A stretch of DNA of 64,000 nt from Micrasema longulum. Lineage: Eukaryota; Arthropoda; Insecta; Trichoptera; Brachycentridae. The DNA lies in contig JAGVSM010000454.1 of NCBI GenBank assembly GCA_022494885.1, positions 1 through 64,000 of the forward strand, given 5' to 3'. Shown piece after piece: positions 23,998-34,805 of the stretch. The notes beneath the pieces are model-generated. The model searched no databases. It was not told the DNA's origin and saw nothing but the letters and a program-made list of their open reading frames with translations. A program made the translations under genes and the position numbers. Every line of letters starts with the position of its first letter. The stretch's first letter is position 1.

Positions 23998-24175
23998 ATA
24001 CGTCGTGTAGTAGTTAAGATGCTTCACTCACGCACGGAAGATTGCAAGTTCGATTCCTAGTCGGAAAACGAAAAAAAAACTGGGTTTTCTGTGTTTTGTT
24101 CTGTTAACCACCGTAGTTAGACCTCTATGTATAAACCCAATGCACCATTATGTGCGTATAAGGGTTTGATAATTT
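23998..24175 (+). mobile_element. tRNA-derived SINE-4
   Basis: A box region GTGTAGTAGTTAAGATGC and B box AAGTTCGATTCC at 24047-24058. A body follows with ACCACCGTAGTTAGACC and ends ATGTGCGTATAAGGG. A diverged head of the same family is at 53.87 kb (shared TCACGCACG-AAGATT). Confidence 0.75.
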
Positions 24176-25255
24176 TGATATAAAATTTTAAAAAAATATT
24201 TATTCTTCCAGTTCCATTGGGCAGGTAGTGCAATCAATACCCAATCAGTCATATGGCCATTACGAAATATAAATTGTAGGAAAAAAAAAAGTTACTCGTT
24301 GCTGAACGAAAAAAGCTGAACGGATAGTAATGAAAAGCTCTATTCGGTTATCATAGAGAGGAGAAAATAAACAAAACCACAGAATGTGTTAAAAATATTG
24401 ATTAGGATATCCGCAGCAGCACGAAGGGGAATCAACAATATTAAAAACAAATAATTTGTCAGTAGATTTATCATGACTTCATTAAAACTGCGTAGTTTAG
24501 TGATCGGGGATAATCCAAGAAGATTTGACGGATAGCTGCTGACGGATTGAAGTAAAAAAGAAAGGTTACCCTTTAAAAAATTTCCATCGCAATGCTAAGC
24601 ATCAAGGAGAGCATTTAAAGACATTTTTTTTAAATATTCGATTCAGACATTTTGGTTAAAAGAACTGCATGTAAGCGTACTGTTTTAATTATGCCACAAC
24701 CTCGATTCCCTACAATGTTCCAACAATTGGCTGATTATGATGTTAGGGCTTTTCTCCAGCCATTCTCTGAGGCCTGCTAACCAGTACCGCAGCAGTCCAT
24801 CCCGGTGAGGAAGTCTAGCAACAGCCAACATTACATTCAGGGAAGCTTGTGTAGAGCTCTATGTCCATTGTTATGGCACACTTTCATATCCCTTACATTA
24901 CGTTGATCGTATTTACGCCATAGTTTACAGGTATATTGCTGCATGCAGAGAGTCTGAAACAATCTATTCTTCACTTTCACGGAGCATTGATAAAATCTGC
25001 GTGCTAGCATATTAGGTCGTGTACAATAGGCTCTGTATTCCCGCTTTATTTTACGATTATTATTTTTTTCAAAAATATTTTCAAAATAGACTTAAATAAA
25101 AGTCCTGCTGAGTTGTGTACATACAAATCGTCAGCAGGTTTTTATAAATTGCTTCAAATATTCATACATAACCTACATCAATAATAATTTTACTTGAACA
25201 ACATTGCATATTCTAACATATTTTATAACATGAACGAAAATTCAAAACTATCACT
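24176..25255. other. Unassigned stretch, partly coding-like
   Basis: The minus strand of about 24690-24850 reads with few stops (LPHRDGLLRYWLAGLREWL), suggesting a decayed element ORF that I cannot name. A hairpin CCTGCTGA..TCAGCAGG with a 19-nt loop lies at about 25105-25139 and may be part of the LINE K 3' UTR. Confidence 0.3.
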
Positions 25256-25520
25256 TTTATAATAAACTTTTTTAGATTTACCATAATTTGAGCAAACATC
25301 TCACTCCTGAATTTTACTTATTTTTAAAAATATTAGTTGGTAACATGTTAAATATTTTAGGTATACTATATTGCAGTGTCTTTTTGCTATATTTATTTCA
25401 ATATCTAGGAACAGCTAGCCATTTTATACTAGTAAACCTGGTGTTGTAATCATTACCAACTTGTGTTTATTCTCGGAGTGCGACGCATGCTCACAAATTA
25501 AGTTGTTCCAAAATAGAGCT
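25256..25520 (-). mobile_element. LINE K, ORF2 C-terminal remnant
   Basis: Minus strand shows HASHSENKHKLV, then WLAVPRY and KTLQYSIPKIFNMLPTNI. This is the usual end of Jockey/CR1-type ORF2 (the pattern PRxxxx..YxxPKIFNxLP). Stops are present. It resembles LINE I at 42.4 kb. Confidence 0.65.
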
Positions 25521-25559
25521 CTAACTGATAATTTATTTACAAATTTATACATCAATGAT

Positions 25560-25722
25560 ATTGAAATACTGTTAACAAATTATAACAGGGATGGAGAATA
25601 CCTTAAATAAGGGAATATGGAAGTCTAGGCATTTACAGTGCTCATGACCTGTCACTGGGTGAAATCCAGTCTTTTGTCTACGAACATTTGGACAAACTCA
25701 AATATTGTAATGAAATATTGTG
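25560..25722 (+). repeat. Dispersed repeat R1, copy C (inverted ends)
   Basis: Starts TTAACAAATTATAACAGGGA, has GTCTAGGCATTTACAG and TGACCTGTCACTGGG. It then switches to the antisense end module (TCTTTTGTCTACGAACATTTGG with AAACTCAAATATTG). So the end module occurs in both orientations at its flanks. Confidence 0.65.
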
Positions 25723-26774
25723 TTTCTGGCGGTATGTATCGTTATGTTGTAGGAATTTGATCAACAAAATTCGAAAAGTTTGAATAAAATTAATATTAGT
25801 GTCACTTGATAACCCCTAGGATATAATCAGTTATTTTATTTTTAACGGGAGCAACAAAATACATTAGTAAAAAATATCAGACCTATCAACTTACCATTAC
25901 GACTTTTCTAGTATTCTCCTTCCACCGTGAAACAAAACGGTTGTTTTGATATCTACAACTTCGCGTTCTTTCCATTATTAATTTCACTAGACCTCAAATA
26001 AAATAACGTGAATTGTTCAATAACAAGTATGGAACTGATTCAAGAAAGGCCGTGGCGTGACAAAGCTAACTTTGAGCGTGCTTTAAAGGCCGATAAAGAA
26101 TCAAGCTTTTCAGTTTCAATAATTTGACTTTGGTAAATAAACTAACCGCATGGTCAGGTACTATTATTTGTTTAGCGTTACCTGTAGTCGGATAATACCG
26201 TGACCTAGTTTAACCCGCACTTACATTATATACATGGAGACATTAGCAAAGGCTCATTTAAATTTTACTGCGATAAGCGTTACATAAAAACATGCTTTTG
26301 CAGTTTTATATTTACTCAGCTTGCAATACTCGCTTTCCTTCTGCCAATATTCTTCTGTGTTACTATGTTGTTCGTCTTTTTTGCCAACGCTTTGGACCGC
26401 AAAAAAACGTCTTTATCTGGAGTGACTTAGTTTTTGAGGTTTTAAAATGCTAAAAGTCTGATAATTCTTAATTGTTTTTTATGACTTCTTCGTACATTTT
26501 ATTTAAAAAAATATATTTTTTTAAAAATACAAATTATGGTAGCAACAAACTTTATATTTTCTTAGTTTAAAGCTTAATATTATTGATTTTTTTATTTTAT
26601 TTGCCTAAGCCAATTACAACAGTGATATGAAGAAACAAGTGCACAAATACTGAAATATAAGAACATAAAACTAAGTATCAAATACAAACGAGGGTAATAA
26701 AGCAATGATATATATTTAAAAAAATAATTCATCTTCACATTCTTATTTTATTTTTAAATCTCATAAAAATGCAC
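25723..26774. other. Unassigned DNA
   Basis: A 33-codon frame from ATG at 26030 reads MELIQERPWRDKANFERAL and is coding-like in composition, but has no recognised family. Otherwise nothing is supported. Confidence 0.35.
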
Positions 26775-26840
26775 ACATAAACATGTCTGCCTCACTAAGC
26801 ATCGAACCCGAGACCTTTTGCACTGTAAGCAAACGCGCTT
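26775..26840 (-). mobile_element. tRNA-like SINE head fragment
   Basis: Minus strand GCGCGTTTGCTTACAGTGC, AAAAGGTCTCGGGTTCGATGC: close to the head of SINE-1 at 41.54 kb (TGTTTGCCTACAAAGC, AAAAGGTCTCGG). It faces away from the SINE-1 body at 26993. Confidence 0.6.
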
Positions 26841-26992
26841 TTACATAGTTTTTTCTGACATGGTTGATATGAAATATTTATTAAAAATAGTGTTAAATTT
26901 AAAAAAAAAATGTTTAATTGATATATTTTATCATGTCATTCCACGAAGGTAACACCGATTTATCAAATAATATAAAATAGTGTTTTAACCCA

Positions 26993-27145
26993 AAAATATT
27001 TCATACACCCTAAACTGACATCTTAAGCGTTAGTCTAATCATATCACCGTCATGTATAAAAAATGATCCTGATAAGCTACGACTGCTACCAAAGCAGTGG
27101 CTTATGCGCCATTAAGTGCGGAAGGGAAACGATGATGAAATATAT
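26993..27145 (+). mobile_element. SINE-1 body copy with GATGATG tail
   Basis: Shares CTTAAGCGTTAGTCTAATCATAT, the CATGTA..AAA spacer, and GCTTATGCGCCATTAAGTG..GGAA with copies at 41.65 and 44.2 kb. It ends AACGATGATGAAATA. Confidence 0.65.
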
Positions 27146-27640
27146 TTATATTATGTGTTTTCTAATATTGACATAATTCATACTATTTAAAATTAATTGA
27201 ACTTATTTTTTTTTTCCTTCATAAATATTATTTTCCTATTTATTTATTTTTTTAACTGCCTTATTTAAAATTCAATTTTGTGACTGCGCCTACACGAATA
27301 ATGTGCTTAATGCTTGATATCTTATAAATGAGGTCTAATTGAAATTGACATCAAACATTTAGTAATGAAATTATCTTTTTCTCGTAGTCTGATTTTAGAA
27401 ATTAATATATTTATCAATTTAATATCAATATGACGCAATTAACGAAGTATGAGTACTAGTATAGCAAAAAAAGCATTAAAAGAGTTTTTTTTTCAAATAA
27501 TAATTTATTTATTATTAACGGACTTAGTGCATAAAAAAATAACAAACACAAATCTTTATAATACATATAGGCACAATTGAAATTAAATATTATATCGAAC
27601 TGGCTACGTTTTCTGCAAAGGGTGAAATACAAACTTCGTT
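27146..27640. other. Unassigned AT-rich DNA
   Basis: Nothing recognised; the minus frame at 27456-27665 has no known motif. Confidence 0.4.
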
Positions 27641-27906
27641 GGCTTATGTATAAGTCACAGGACAACTTTACGCTCCTCCGGAATATCTAAAAGTACTTTG
27701 TCCAAAAAGTCCAGGTGAACTAGCTAACAGACGTCCCTATACAGTTGATTAGGTACCTATACAGCAATAGTAAAATTAATATATGGCATGGATTGCTCTC
27801 CCAGCAGAAGTGCAAAACTGTGAGAGTAAAGTGTGGTTCCAGAAAAACATAAAATCCGCCTATTTTATAAATCATTTGAGTAAATCCGAAGCAGGTGCAA
27901 AATAGT
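27641..27906 (+). mobile_element. LINE M, ORF2 C-terminal remnant
   Basis: Plus frames read QLYAPPEYLKVLCPKSPGEL, then NRRPYTVD and, after stops, WIALPAEVQNCESKVWFQKN ending at TAG near 27906. The W(x)xLPAEVQNC pattern is usual near the C-terminus of LINE ORF2. The family is not identified. The following minisatellite may be its 3' UTR. Confidence 0.55.
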
Positions 27907-27950
27907 AAATTATTCTACTAACAAAACAAATTAACATCAACTAGCGAACA

Positions 27951-27969
27951 ATCGCTGACTGTCAGCGAT
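27951..27969 (+). repeat. 19-bp perfect palindrome
   Basis: ATCGCTGAC T GTCAGCGAT: two 9-bp arms around one base, about 17 bp before the minisatellite. Confidence 0.75.
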
Positions 27970-27985
27970 AGCCGACTGGTACATG

Positions 27986-28118
27986 CCCTTCGGGCCTCAT
28001 GAGATGGACTCTCCGGGCCTTGTTTTATTGGCCCTACGGGCCTCAATTTTCGGCTCTTCGCGCCTTGGTTGATTAGGATCTCAGTGATCTAGAAGGATTG
28101 TCCTCTTGGCCTAACTTT
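27986..28118 (+). repeat. Degenerate 23-bp minisatellite
   Basis: Units start at 27986 (CCCTTCGGGCC), 28009 (CTCTCCGGGCC), 28032 (CCCTACGGGCC) and 28054 (CTCTTCGCGCC), spacings 23, 23, 22. A weaker unit lies near 28077 and another near 28101 (TCCTCTTGGCC). It is a GC-rich tract in AT-rich surroundings; each unit core can form a small CC..GG hairpin. Confidence 0.8.
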
Positions 28119-29415
28119 TTTGTTGTTCGGAGAAATCTAAACGTAATAAATAATAATCTCTAGCTTGAAATAAAAATTTAAAAATCACAAATAATTAAAA
28201 AAATATTTTATTTGTATGTTTAAGTATTGGTTAGTAGGTGATTTAAATTAAAAAGAAAAGAATAAGCAATTTAAAACGATAACAGTCAGCTGTGGCCTAC
28301 TGTAACAACAATGATCCTGATTAAGCCTTGATATTACGAAAATAAGGCTCAAATTCTTGTGCGCGAGTATAAAGGATAAACGCAATCAATCAATTCTAGA
28401 GTATTTATGTGATAAATATTCATATAGTTACTTTGCAATGCACTCTTGTAGTATAACTTATTATTCTTGGTCGGCGTGCATGACTGCCAACTTACAATTT
28501 TAACAAAAAATATATTTTCATTTTGGGAAATCTATAACCCTTATTGGATGTTACCTAATCATGCGATATGCGTGGAAGCAATAGCAGGCGAGCTTTCTGA
28601 AGAAGCAGAGTACCACGGATTATGCTAGTTTAGAAAAAAATCGTTGACACATAACTATGTTTTTTAACATATTTGAATGGTTTGTGCGAATAAACTAAAA
28701 GGGAATATTTAGAAACTTTTTTAAAAAAGCTTTCTGTAACACTTTTCAATTAATATAATTAATCAAATATGTCAAGTTTTTTTTAATAATTCCGTTAAAT
28801 ATTTCTGTTTTTTTAAATTACCTATTTGATTAGACCAACATAAAATTATTTGGGTTAAAGCTTTTAAACGCCGCAATAAATTCTCTTTTTAGCGAAATAT
28901 CTAAACTAAGCGGAGTATTTAATCTTAAATAAATTAATCAACAATAATAAAAGGCATATTACAAAGATTATTAGATAATATATCAAAAGTAATGTCGGCG
29001 GATAAGTGAAAAGTGTACGGACTTGTAACTAGCATGAAATATTAGCAAAATGGCGGCCTAGCATGCGAACGTAGGATAAATCACAGCCATATGTAAATGT
29101 TTTAATTTAACCTTATTTATCGTATTATTCAATTACACTCGGGACATCCGGAACTTGTGGTGGGTGTGACGTCATACCACCCTGTTATATTTTGTGCTCA
29201 TTACATTTTGAGACAATCCTTTTGATATGGACCATGATCACAATTTTGAATAAAAAGAAAAATTACCGTGATTTTTTAAAAATGAAGTGTAACAAACGCA
29301 AAATTTACCATCATTAGAAATATTTTTTTTATAAGATTGAGTTTTTCGACTGACATTTCTTATTGGAACCAGTTGTAAATAATTCACTATTAGAAAATGG
29401 AAATCAAGTTAGTGT
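28119..29415. other. Unassigned DNA
   Basis: AT-rich with no recognised gene or repeat. A slightly GC-richer tract at about 29140-29190 contains TGACGTCA. Confidence 0.4.
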
Positions 29416-29416
29416 A

Positions 29417-29488
29417 GAGTCAGTTTAGAACCTCGGACCTATGATTTGTCATTCCGCAACATTAGCCACGGGACCACAACACGGGTCA
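29417..29488 (-). mobile_element. tRNA-like SINE-5, copy 2
   Basis: Minus strand GACCCGTGTTGTGGTCCCGT, then AATGTTGCGGAATGAC and GAGGTTCTAAAC. It aligns with the 52.4-kb copy. Confidence 0.6.
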
Positions 29489-29639
29489 ATTTTATTAACT
29501 TAATTTTATAGGAAATTATTTATAAGTTGCCTAAAAAAATTACTCTTAAAAGGATCACAATGTTAAATAAAAAAACGCGAAAAAACAAGAAAAATGAAAT
29601 TTTATGTCCTCTCAGTAACTTGCGCATGACGTTTCAGTA

Positions 29640-29850
29640 GTATCCCAGCCAGACGTTTCTCCCGGAAGATTTCGAATCCGTTTCCAGTACCTACCGGTTA
29701 TTTCTCTACCCGTTACTCGTTACCCGTTACTCGCTACCCGCCAGCCGTTAGTCGTTACGCGGGCGCCGGCCTGTGATGACGCGTCGCGACGCTCTGCTGC
29801 CGAACTAGCGTTACTTTCGCGCGGAATACATCGTGTCACTTCAGCGTGTT
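29640..29850. promoter_or_regulatory. CpG- and GC-rich patch, possible promoter region
   Basis: In a very AT-rich window this tract is rich in CG dinucleotides (GCGGGCGCCGGCC, ACGCGTCGCGACG, CGCGCGG). It contains a degenerate short tandem series of TTACCCG/TTACTCG units at about 29708-29760. It lies roughly 1 kb upstream of a candidate first coding exon. A host promoter or 5' UTR is one reading; a repeat relic is another. Confidence 0.35.
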
Positions 29851-30829
29851 GAGTCTGAAAATACTTCAAAAAAATTTAAACATATCATTTTGGAAATTCA
29901 GCAAGCTTTTTTTAAAGTATTTCATTAAATACCCCTTCTTTATTTTATTAAAACATTTTTTTTTCCAGTTATTGTAGTTAAAAAAAAAACTGCAGATACG
30001 CATAATTCTTAAAGTTATTAATTACAATGAAAAAATAATCATATAATAATTTTTGATTTTGTTCTTCCTTTCTGTGGATAGTATACACAGTGATTTTATT
30101 TCAATGCCTTTAAAACACTGTTTTTTTTAATAAATTCAAAATATAATTTAAATACATTTACTTTTTTTACAGCGCTATTGTGAAAAAAACGTAAAAATTG
30201 TGTATAAACAAGTATAAGCATGGTATATATTTAATACAAAGTCATTATTTTCTCGTGCGGAAAGAACACATTTTTATGGGTTTTAGTCACGGCAGTTTTT
30301 AAATAATTACAACTTGTTTTTGTGAACAAAGACAAAGTATGAAATTCGACAACAGTAGTTACCTTTTATCTTGTCACATAATTAGTTTTATAACTATTAC
30401 AACGTTTTTGCTGAAATTATATGCCAAGGAGTAAATATGTTTAAAAAAATTGCGACGGCAATAAATAAAATGGTTTTACTTGAATATTGAAATAGGTACA
30501 TTTTATATTGAGATAGAAAACCTCCACTTTTTAACTCAAAAGCTTTACAATGTGTCATTTGGGGGCTCACAAAGAGCTTTGAATTTCCAAAGTTTGTTTA
30601 AAATCGAAAGTATCAACCTCAAAATGCTGTAAACTTTTTCCGTTCCTTACAATTCAGACGAGCGCCACTTGTACGATGAACAAATTGAAAAATTGAGTTT
30701 GATTAATTGTGTTTGAAAGTTTGAAGGGTGGCTTAAAGTATAAGGATATTGTGAAATTTGTGCCAAATATTAAAAAGTTGTACTGAATATGAGTTAGTGG
30801 GATTGTGAAGGAATGAAGACACTGAGAAG
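29851..30829 (+). other. Leader of a candidate host gene or unassigned DNA
   Basis: Mostly AT-rich. The last ~175 bp before the ATG at 30830 are less AT-rich and may be 5' UTR. No splice acceptor or start site can be fixed. Confidence 0.3.
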
Positions 30830-30896
30830 ATGGTTCTGAAGATGTCGCGATCTGTGGTGATTTTAATACTTGGGGGCGTAATTGCAAGATGTAACG
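30830..30896 (+). CDS. Candidate first coding exon: signal peptide plus splice donor
   Basis: From ATG at 30830 the frame reads MVLKMSRSVVILILGGV followed by IARCN: a basic start, a hydrophobic core and a small-residue exit, as in a secretory signal peptide. At 30897 the sequence continues GTTAGT after AACG, a usable 5' splice site, leaving a phase-1 junction. The unspliced frame stops three codons on (TAG 30899-30901), so the exon makes sense only if spliced. Secreted and Ig-type surface proteins often have such a first exon with a phase-1 intron. No downstream exon is visible within the window, so the protein cannot be named and the call may be chance. Confidence 0.35.
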
Positions 30897-31624
30897 GTTA
30901 GTAGAAAATGCATTTGTTTTATTTTGTTTATAAAAACTTTAAATATTAAGATGAAAAATTTTATTTGTTAGATATTTTAACGGATACTAAAAAACCTCTT
31001 GAGAACTGAAAATAGACATGTATTAGAATGTGACCTTTTAAAGGCTGGTTTTGACACTTACTTTATTGTATTTTAATCGTGATTATAAGTCTTGCACACA
31101 TAACATAATATTTATTTAATCAACAATTATTTAAAAATATATATTTTTTTTTTTTATTATTCTGGAAATTTCATTTTTTTGTAAACAACTAAATAACAAA
31201 AATAAATCAATACAAATCAGTGTCATTTTTATTTATCAAACTTACAAATGATTTATTTATCGCCTTGACACCGACGGTTTTCAAATTGAAATTTACTATT
31301 ATGATTCTTAAAATCTTTTATTATATTCATTTAACTAACTGTTATGTTTTTTTTTTTCAATATCATGATTGCCGAAAATTCAAAATTGGACCTTTAACTT
31401 GGTAGTTAAATAAGGTAACCACTGCCAAAAGCAGACAAAAATATAATTGAAAAAAATAAAAACCGTTTTTTATAAGATTGTCCAATTTTTACGTTATTTA
31501 ATTTTAAATGATGGGCTTAACTTTGAATTATTGATTTAAATTATTGATTTATACGTTTTCATTTGTTTAAAAATAACATATAACCCGAAACCAGAATACA
31601 TAAATTTAATTTGTTCACTACATG
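30897..31624. other. AT-rich DNA, possibly intron
   Basis: If the 30.83-kb exon is real this is the start of a long intron. No other exon is seen here; the frame at 31220-31405 is low complexity. Confidence 0.35.
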
Positions 31625-31993
31625 TTGTTAAATATTTTTGAATAACCACTTACCGACTTTTCTATGTCTACCGATTTCGAGATGTACCCGTCTCTTCATC
31701 AGGACACTAATTGAACCAACATGCAAAATACACCTTTACCATAGTTGTTGCGCAAAAATATGAATCCAACATGCCAATTTGAAACCACATGCTTTTAGCG
31801 GGCGAACCTTACATGTACTGATAAGGTTATGAAAATGTTTGATGTTGTGGGAGAAATTGATGGAAAAATTGGAGGGGTTAAAGTGTTGGGCGTGAGTTAA
31901 ATAGGTACAGAGTGTACTGACGAAAAGACGGGTACGTCTTACTATCGGTAGACATAAAAAGTCGGTAAATGGTTATTTACAAATATTTAACAA
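31625..31993. mobile_element. Foldback/MITE with ~80-bp inverted repeats
   Basis: The left arm starts TTGTTAAATATTTTTGAATA, then CCGACTTTTCTATGTCTACC and GTACCCGTCTCTTCATCAG. The right arm, read backward, has the same series (TTGTTAAATATTTGTAAATA, CCGACTTTTTATGTCTACC, GTACCCGTCTTTTCGTCAG). About 200 bp of unrelated sequence separates the arms. No ORF. A clear target duplication was not found. Confidence 0.8.
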
Positions 31994-32034
31994 TATTTTA
32001 TAATATATTTGACCACAAACTTAATGTTTAGATT

Positions 32035-32275
32035 TATTGCAGGAATATGGGATTCTAGGCATTTACAGGGCTTATGACCTGTCATTGGCTCATTAAGTGG
32101 CCAGTTTGCATATTGTGTAACATTCACCATTCTGCCTATGTTTGAACATCCACATTTTCTCAACTCGTCCATCTGTTGACTGTTGAATCTAAATATGAAC
32201 AACTCCTTTGGGAGAAAATCCAGCCAGTCTGCAAGCGTTTGAATACTCAAAACATTAGTGGACAAAGTTTATGCT
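32035..32275 (+). repeat. Dispersed repeat R1, copy D
   Basis: Body with TTCTAGGCATTTACAGGGCT, TGACCTGTCATTGGCTC and ATTGTGTAACATTCACCATT. It lies 40 bp after the foldback element. Confidence 0.7.
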
Positions 32276-32504
32276 TTAAATATTAAAAATATTAACCATA
32301 TTAATTTATTCAGCCTAGAAAACCATTGAAAAAAAGTATGCATGTATTTTCTACACCATATTAGAGTATGAAAAAAAATTATATAAAAAATACATTGAAA
32401 AAAATATTTCTAGCTTTGATGTGAGTCATAAAATTATGATTTATGCTCTTAAATCCACAATTGAGATTCTAGGTGATACTGCTTTTTTCACGGTCACTGA
32501 TATC

Positions 32505-32617
32505 AAAACTTTTCTTTTTTGGGTGATACCGCATGTGTTGGATTTGTTCTGACGCTCCGTGTCGAAATGTCAGAACAAATTTAATACACACGGTATCACC
32601 CAAAAAAGAAACATTTT
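32505..32617. repeat. Near-perfect 113-nt hairpin
   Basis: Arm 32505-32553 pairs with 32569-32617 over 49 positions with only a few mismatches, around a 15-nt loop. Shared sequence includes TTTCTTTTTTGGGTGATACC and ATTTGTTCTGAC. It may be a minimal foldback element or a hairpin RNA source. Confidence 0.85.
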
Positions 32618-33334
32618 GACTATTGAAGTCGTTTGAAAAATGATTAAGCAAAATTTAGAATAACACATTTTTTATACGAGACTTGCTAATAAAAGTCGAC
32701 ATAACCAATGAGATATAAAAAATTTCGGTCTACATTTATTTAAAAAGATCTTTATTCCGAGAGTCAAATTAACATTGCCAATAAAAACGTCAAGCTAATA
32801 AATTGTCTCGAAACACTTTGTCACCTACGTCCATTTCCATTGTAAATTACCTCCATTCAATACTCAACCCACCTGCTGCTAAAACCTTTCCTCAGTCGCG
32901 TCTGAAATGAGATACTCAGGAGTTTTCCGGCTTTTATACGCTTAATGCACCCCCCACTCCCTCGGCTATCTATCCCTTTAGAGCGGAAGTAGATCCCCCT
33001 GCCCCGCCACATTACATTTTAAAGCTGTAAACATCGATTTCCGGTTATTTGTTATATCGACAACAAAGGAAGTTCACTTTGCGCGCTTTATTTTCCTGCT
33101 TTCAGGAATTACACGATGTCTTCGCGAGTCAGTGGTCCAACTGAAAGAAATGTTTCCGTCTGCAATACATGATTGTGTTCTTGTATTTATTCAACGTTTC
33201 TTTTTCCTTTGTCGAGCTAACGAGATGTTATTCTAATCTGTTTTTCAAAGCATTAGTGTTAATAAAACATCCACGACTACCTACGTTTTGTCCTAACAAT
33301 TCACAATCGTGCATAATTCTATACCTTTTTGCAC
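32618..33334. other. Unassigned DNA with a C-rich patch
   Basis: About 32930-33010 is C-rich (CACCCCCCACTCCC, CCCCCTGCCCCGCC). No exon supported. Confidence 0.4.
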
Positions 33335-33535
33335 CCAGTAGTGCATAGTACACTGCGTTTGTGAACCAAATGCTGACTTGTTTAATCATATAGTACATGC
33401 AAGTAAAGTGATCAGTCTTAGACTTCAGGTGCGAGTCTAGGAAAAAATAAGTATTGCAGTTAAAAAGTCTCTGAAATTAATATTTTACTTCCACCCTGTC
33501 AAGAATCAAACTCTGAACTGATTAAGGGATGCCTT
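33335..33535 (-). mobile_element. SINE-1 copy, head and body
   Basis: Minus strand: a B-box-like GAGTTTGATTCTTG near 33505-33520, then a body shared with the 41.6-kb copy (CTAAGACTGATCAC and GCAGTGTACTATGCACTAC). The order head then body agrees with the 41.54-kb copy. Confidence 0.5.
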
Positions 33536-34439
33536 ACATTTACAAACTTCTGAATGTTCTTCTGAATTAAAAAAAATATTTCTTTACTGAAATTATATTA
33601 AATTAACAATATCTTGTAACAGTCAGTAGAATATTAACGATATGAATATTAACGATATGTATATTTAGAACATGTCAAAAAATATTCCGTTGGATTTGCT
33701 ACTTAACTTAACACATGAATTATTATTAATATGGATTTTTTAGTCTTCAAAGAATTTTGCAAACACCTAGCCATTTTTCCGGAGGGGTAAGCAGAGAAGA
33801 TATAATGCCATATCAATATTTATTTGCTTATATACTTTGCTTCCTCATCATTTGTATATCTTCCTATGTGTGAATGTTGAGGAAGCACGCCAATCATTCT
33901 GAATTTTTGACATGTCCATTTTTTTATATTTGTAAGATTTAATCACACTGTAGTTTTCTCTGTCTTCCTTGTTTTCTGAATGCATAAACATTCGCATGAT
34001 AAAAGTTGTTCATTCATTGTCCATTTGCTCTATATGTTCAAACTAAGACAGAACTTTTTCTCGATTTTCTTGATAATGCTTATCTCAACCTTTTCTTACC
34101 TTAAAAGATTCTCGTATTTATTTAAAAATAAAAAATTAAAGAGAATTTATTCTTGACTGCCGTTATGTAATAAATATAAATATATATATATAATCGAATA
34201 AATACTTCTGTTACTAATTTTAACTAACACCTAATTATTTCGTTTAATATCTGTTAACTGTAAAATATATTTTCTTACTGAAAATGTACATGGAAAAAGG
34301 TCAAGAGAAGAAGGTGAAGAGAGATCCATACATCATTTTGTTATAAAATCTAATCGGCAAATCGATATGTATATGATACAACATTTTAATATTTGAATAT
34401 ATAAGTCTAGAGGAATATTAATATCAATAACTTCCAAGG
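33536..34439. other. Unassigned AT-rich DNA
   Basis: Tandem ATTAACGATATGAATATTAA at 33630-33665 is a short duplication. A TA-rich run lies at 34180-34192. No gene recognised. Confidence 0.4.
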
Positions 34440-34805
34440 GGGTTGACTCGAGTTTTTGTCTACAAAAATCTGGATAGACTCTAAATATTGTTGATAAAAC
34501 CAACTAAAAAAGTATTAAAATTTAAAAATATTTTCAGGCGTTGCCAAGAATGTAGGTGATATAAATCGGTCGAAATCTCACCCGCATCAACAAAGGTTTC
34601 AGCTTTTCAGTTCGAAAATATCAAAATATGGAAGAATTGTATATGTAGGTTTAAACATGGGAAGAAAGGTGAATGTTACACAGTAAGTAAAGTGACCGCT
34701 TTAACCAGCCAATGTCATGTCATTAGACCTGTTAATACTTAGACTTCTTAATTTTCATTTAGAAAATGTTCTTTATCTCTGTAATACCTAATTAACAATA
34801 TTTTT
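34440..34805 (-). repeat. Dispersed repeat R1, copy E
   Basis: An antisense copy resembling copy A over its length. It has GTTTTTGTCTACAAAAATCT and CTAAATATTGTTGAT at the left, TTCAGGCGTTGCC and ACCCGCATCAAC in the middle, then TTACACAGTAAGTAAAGTG, AACCAGCCAATG and AGACTTCT. Confidence 0.7.

Noticed and set aside
27986..28118. CRISPR-like array
   Set aside because: Units are contiguous and degenerate with no unique spacers, and the window is eukaryotic.
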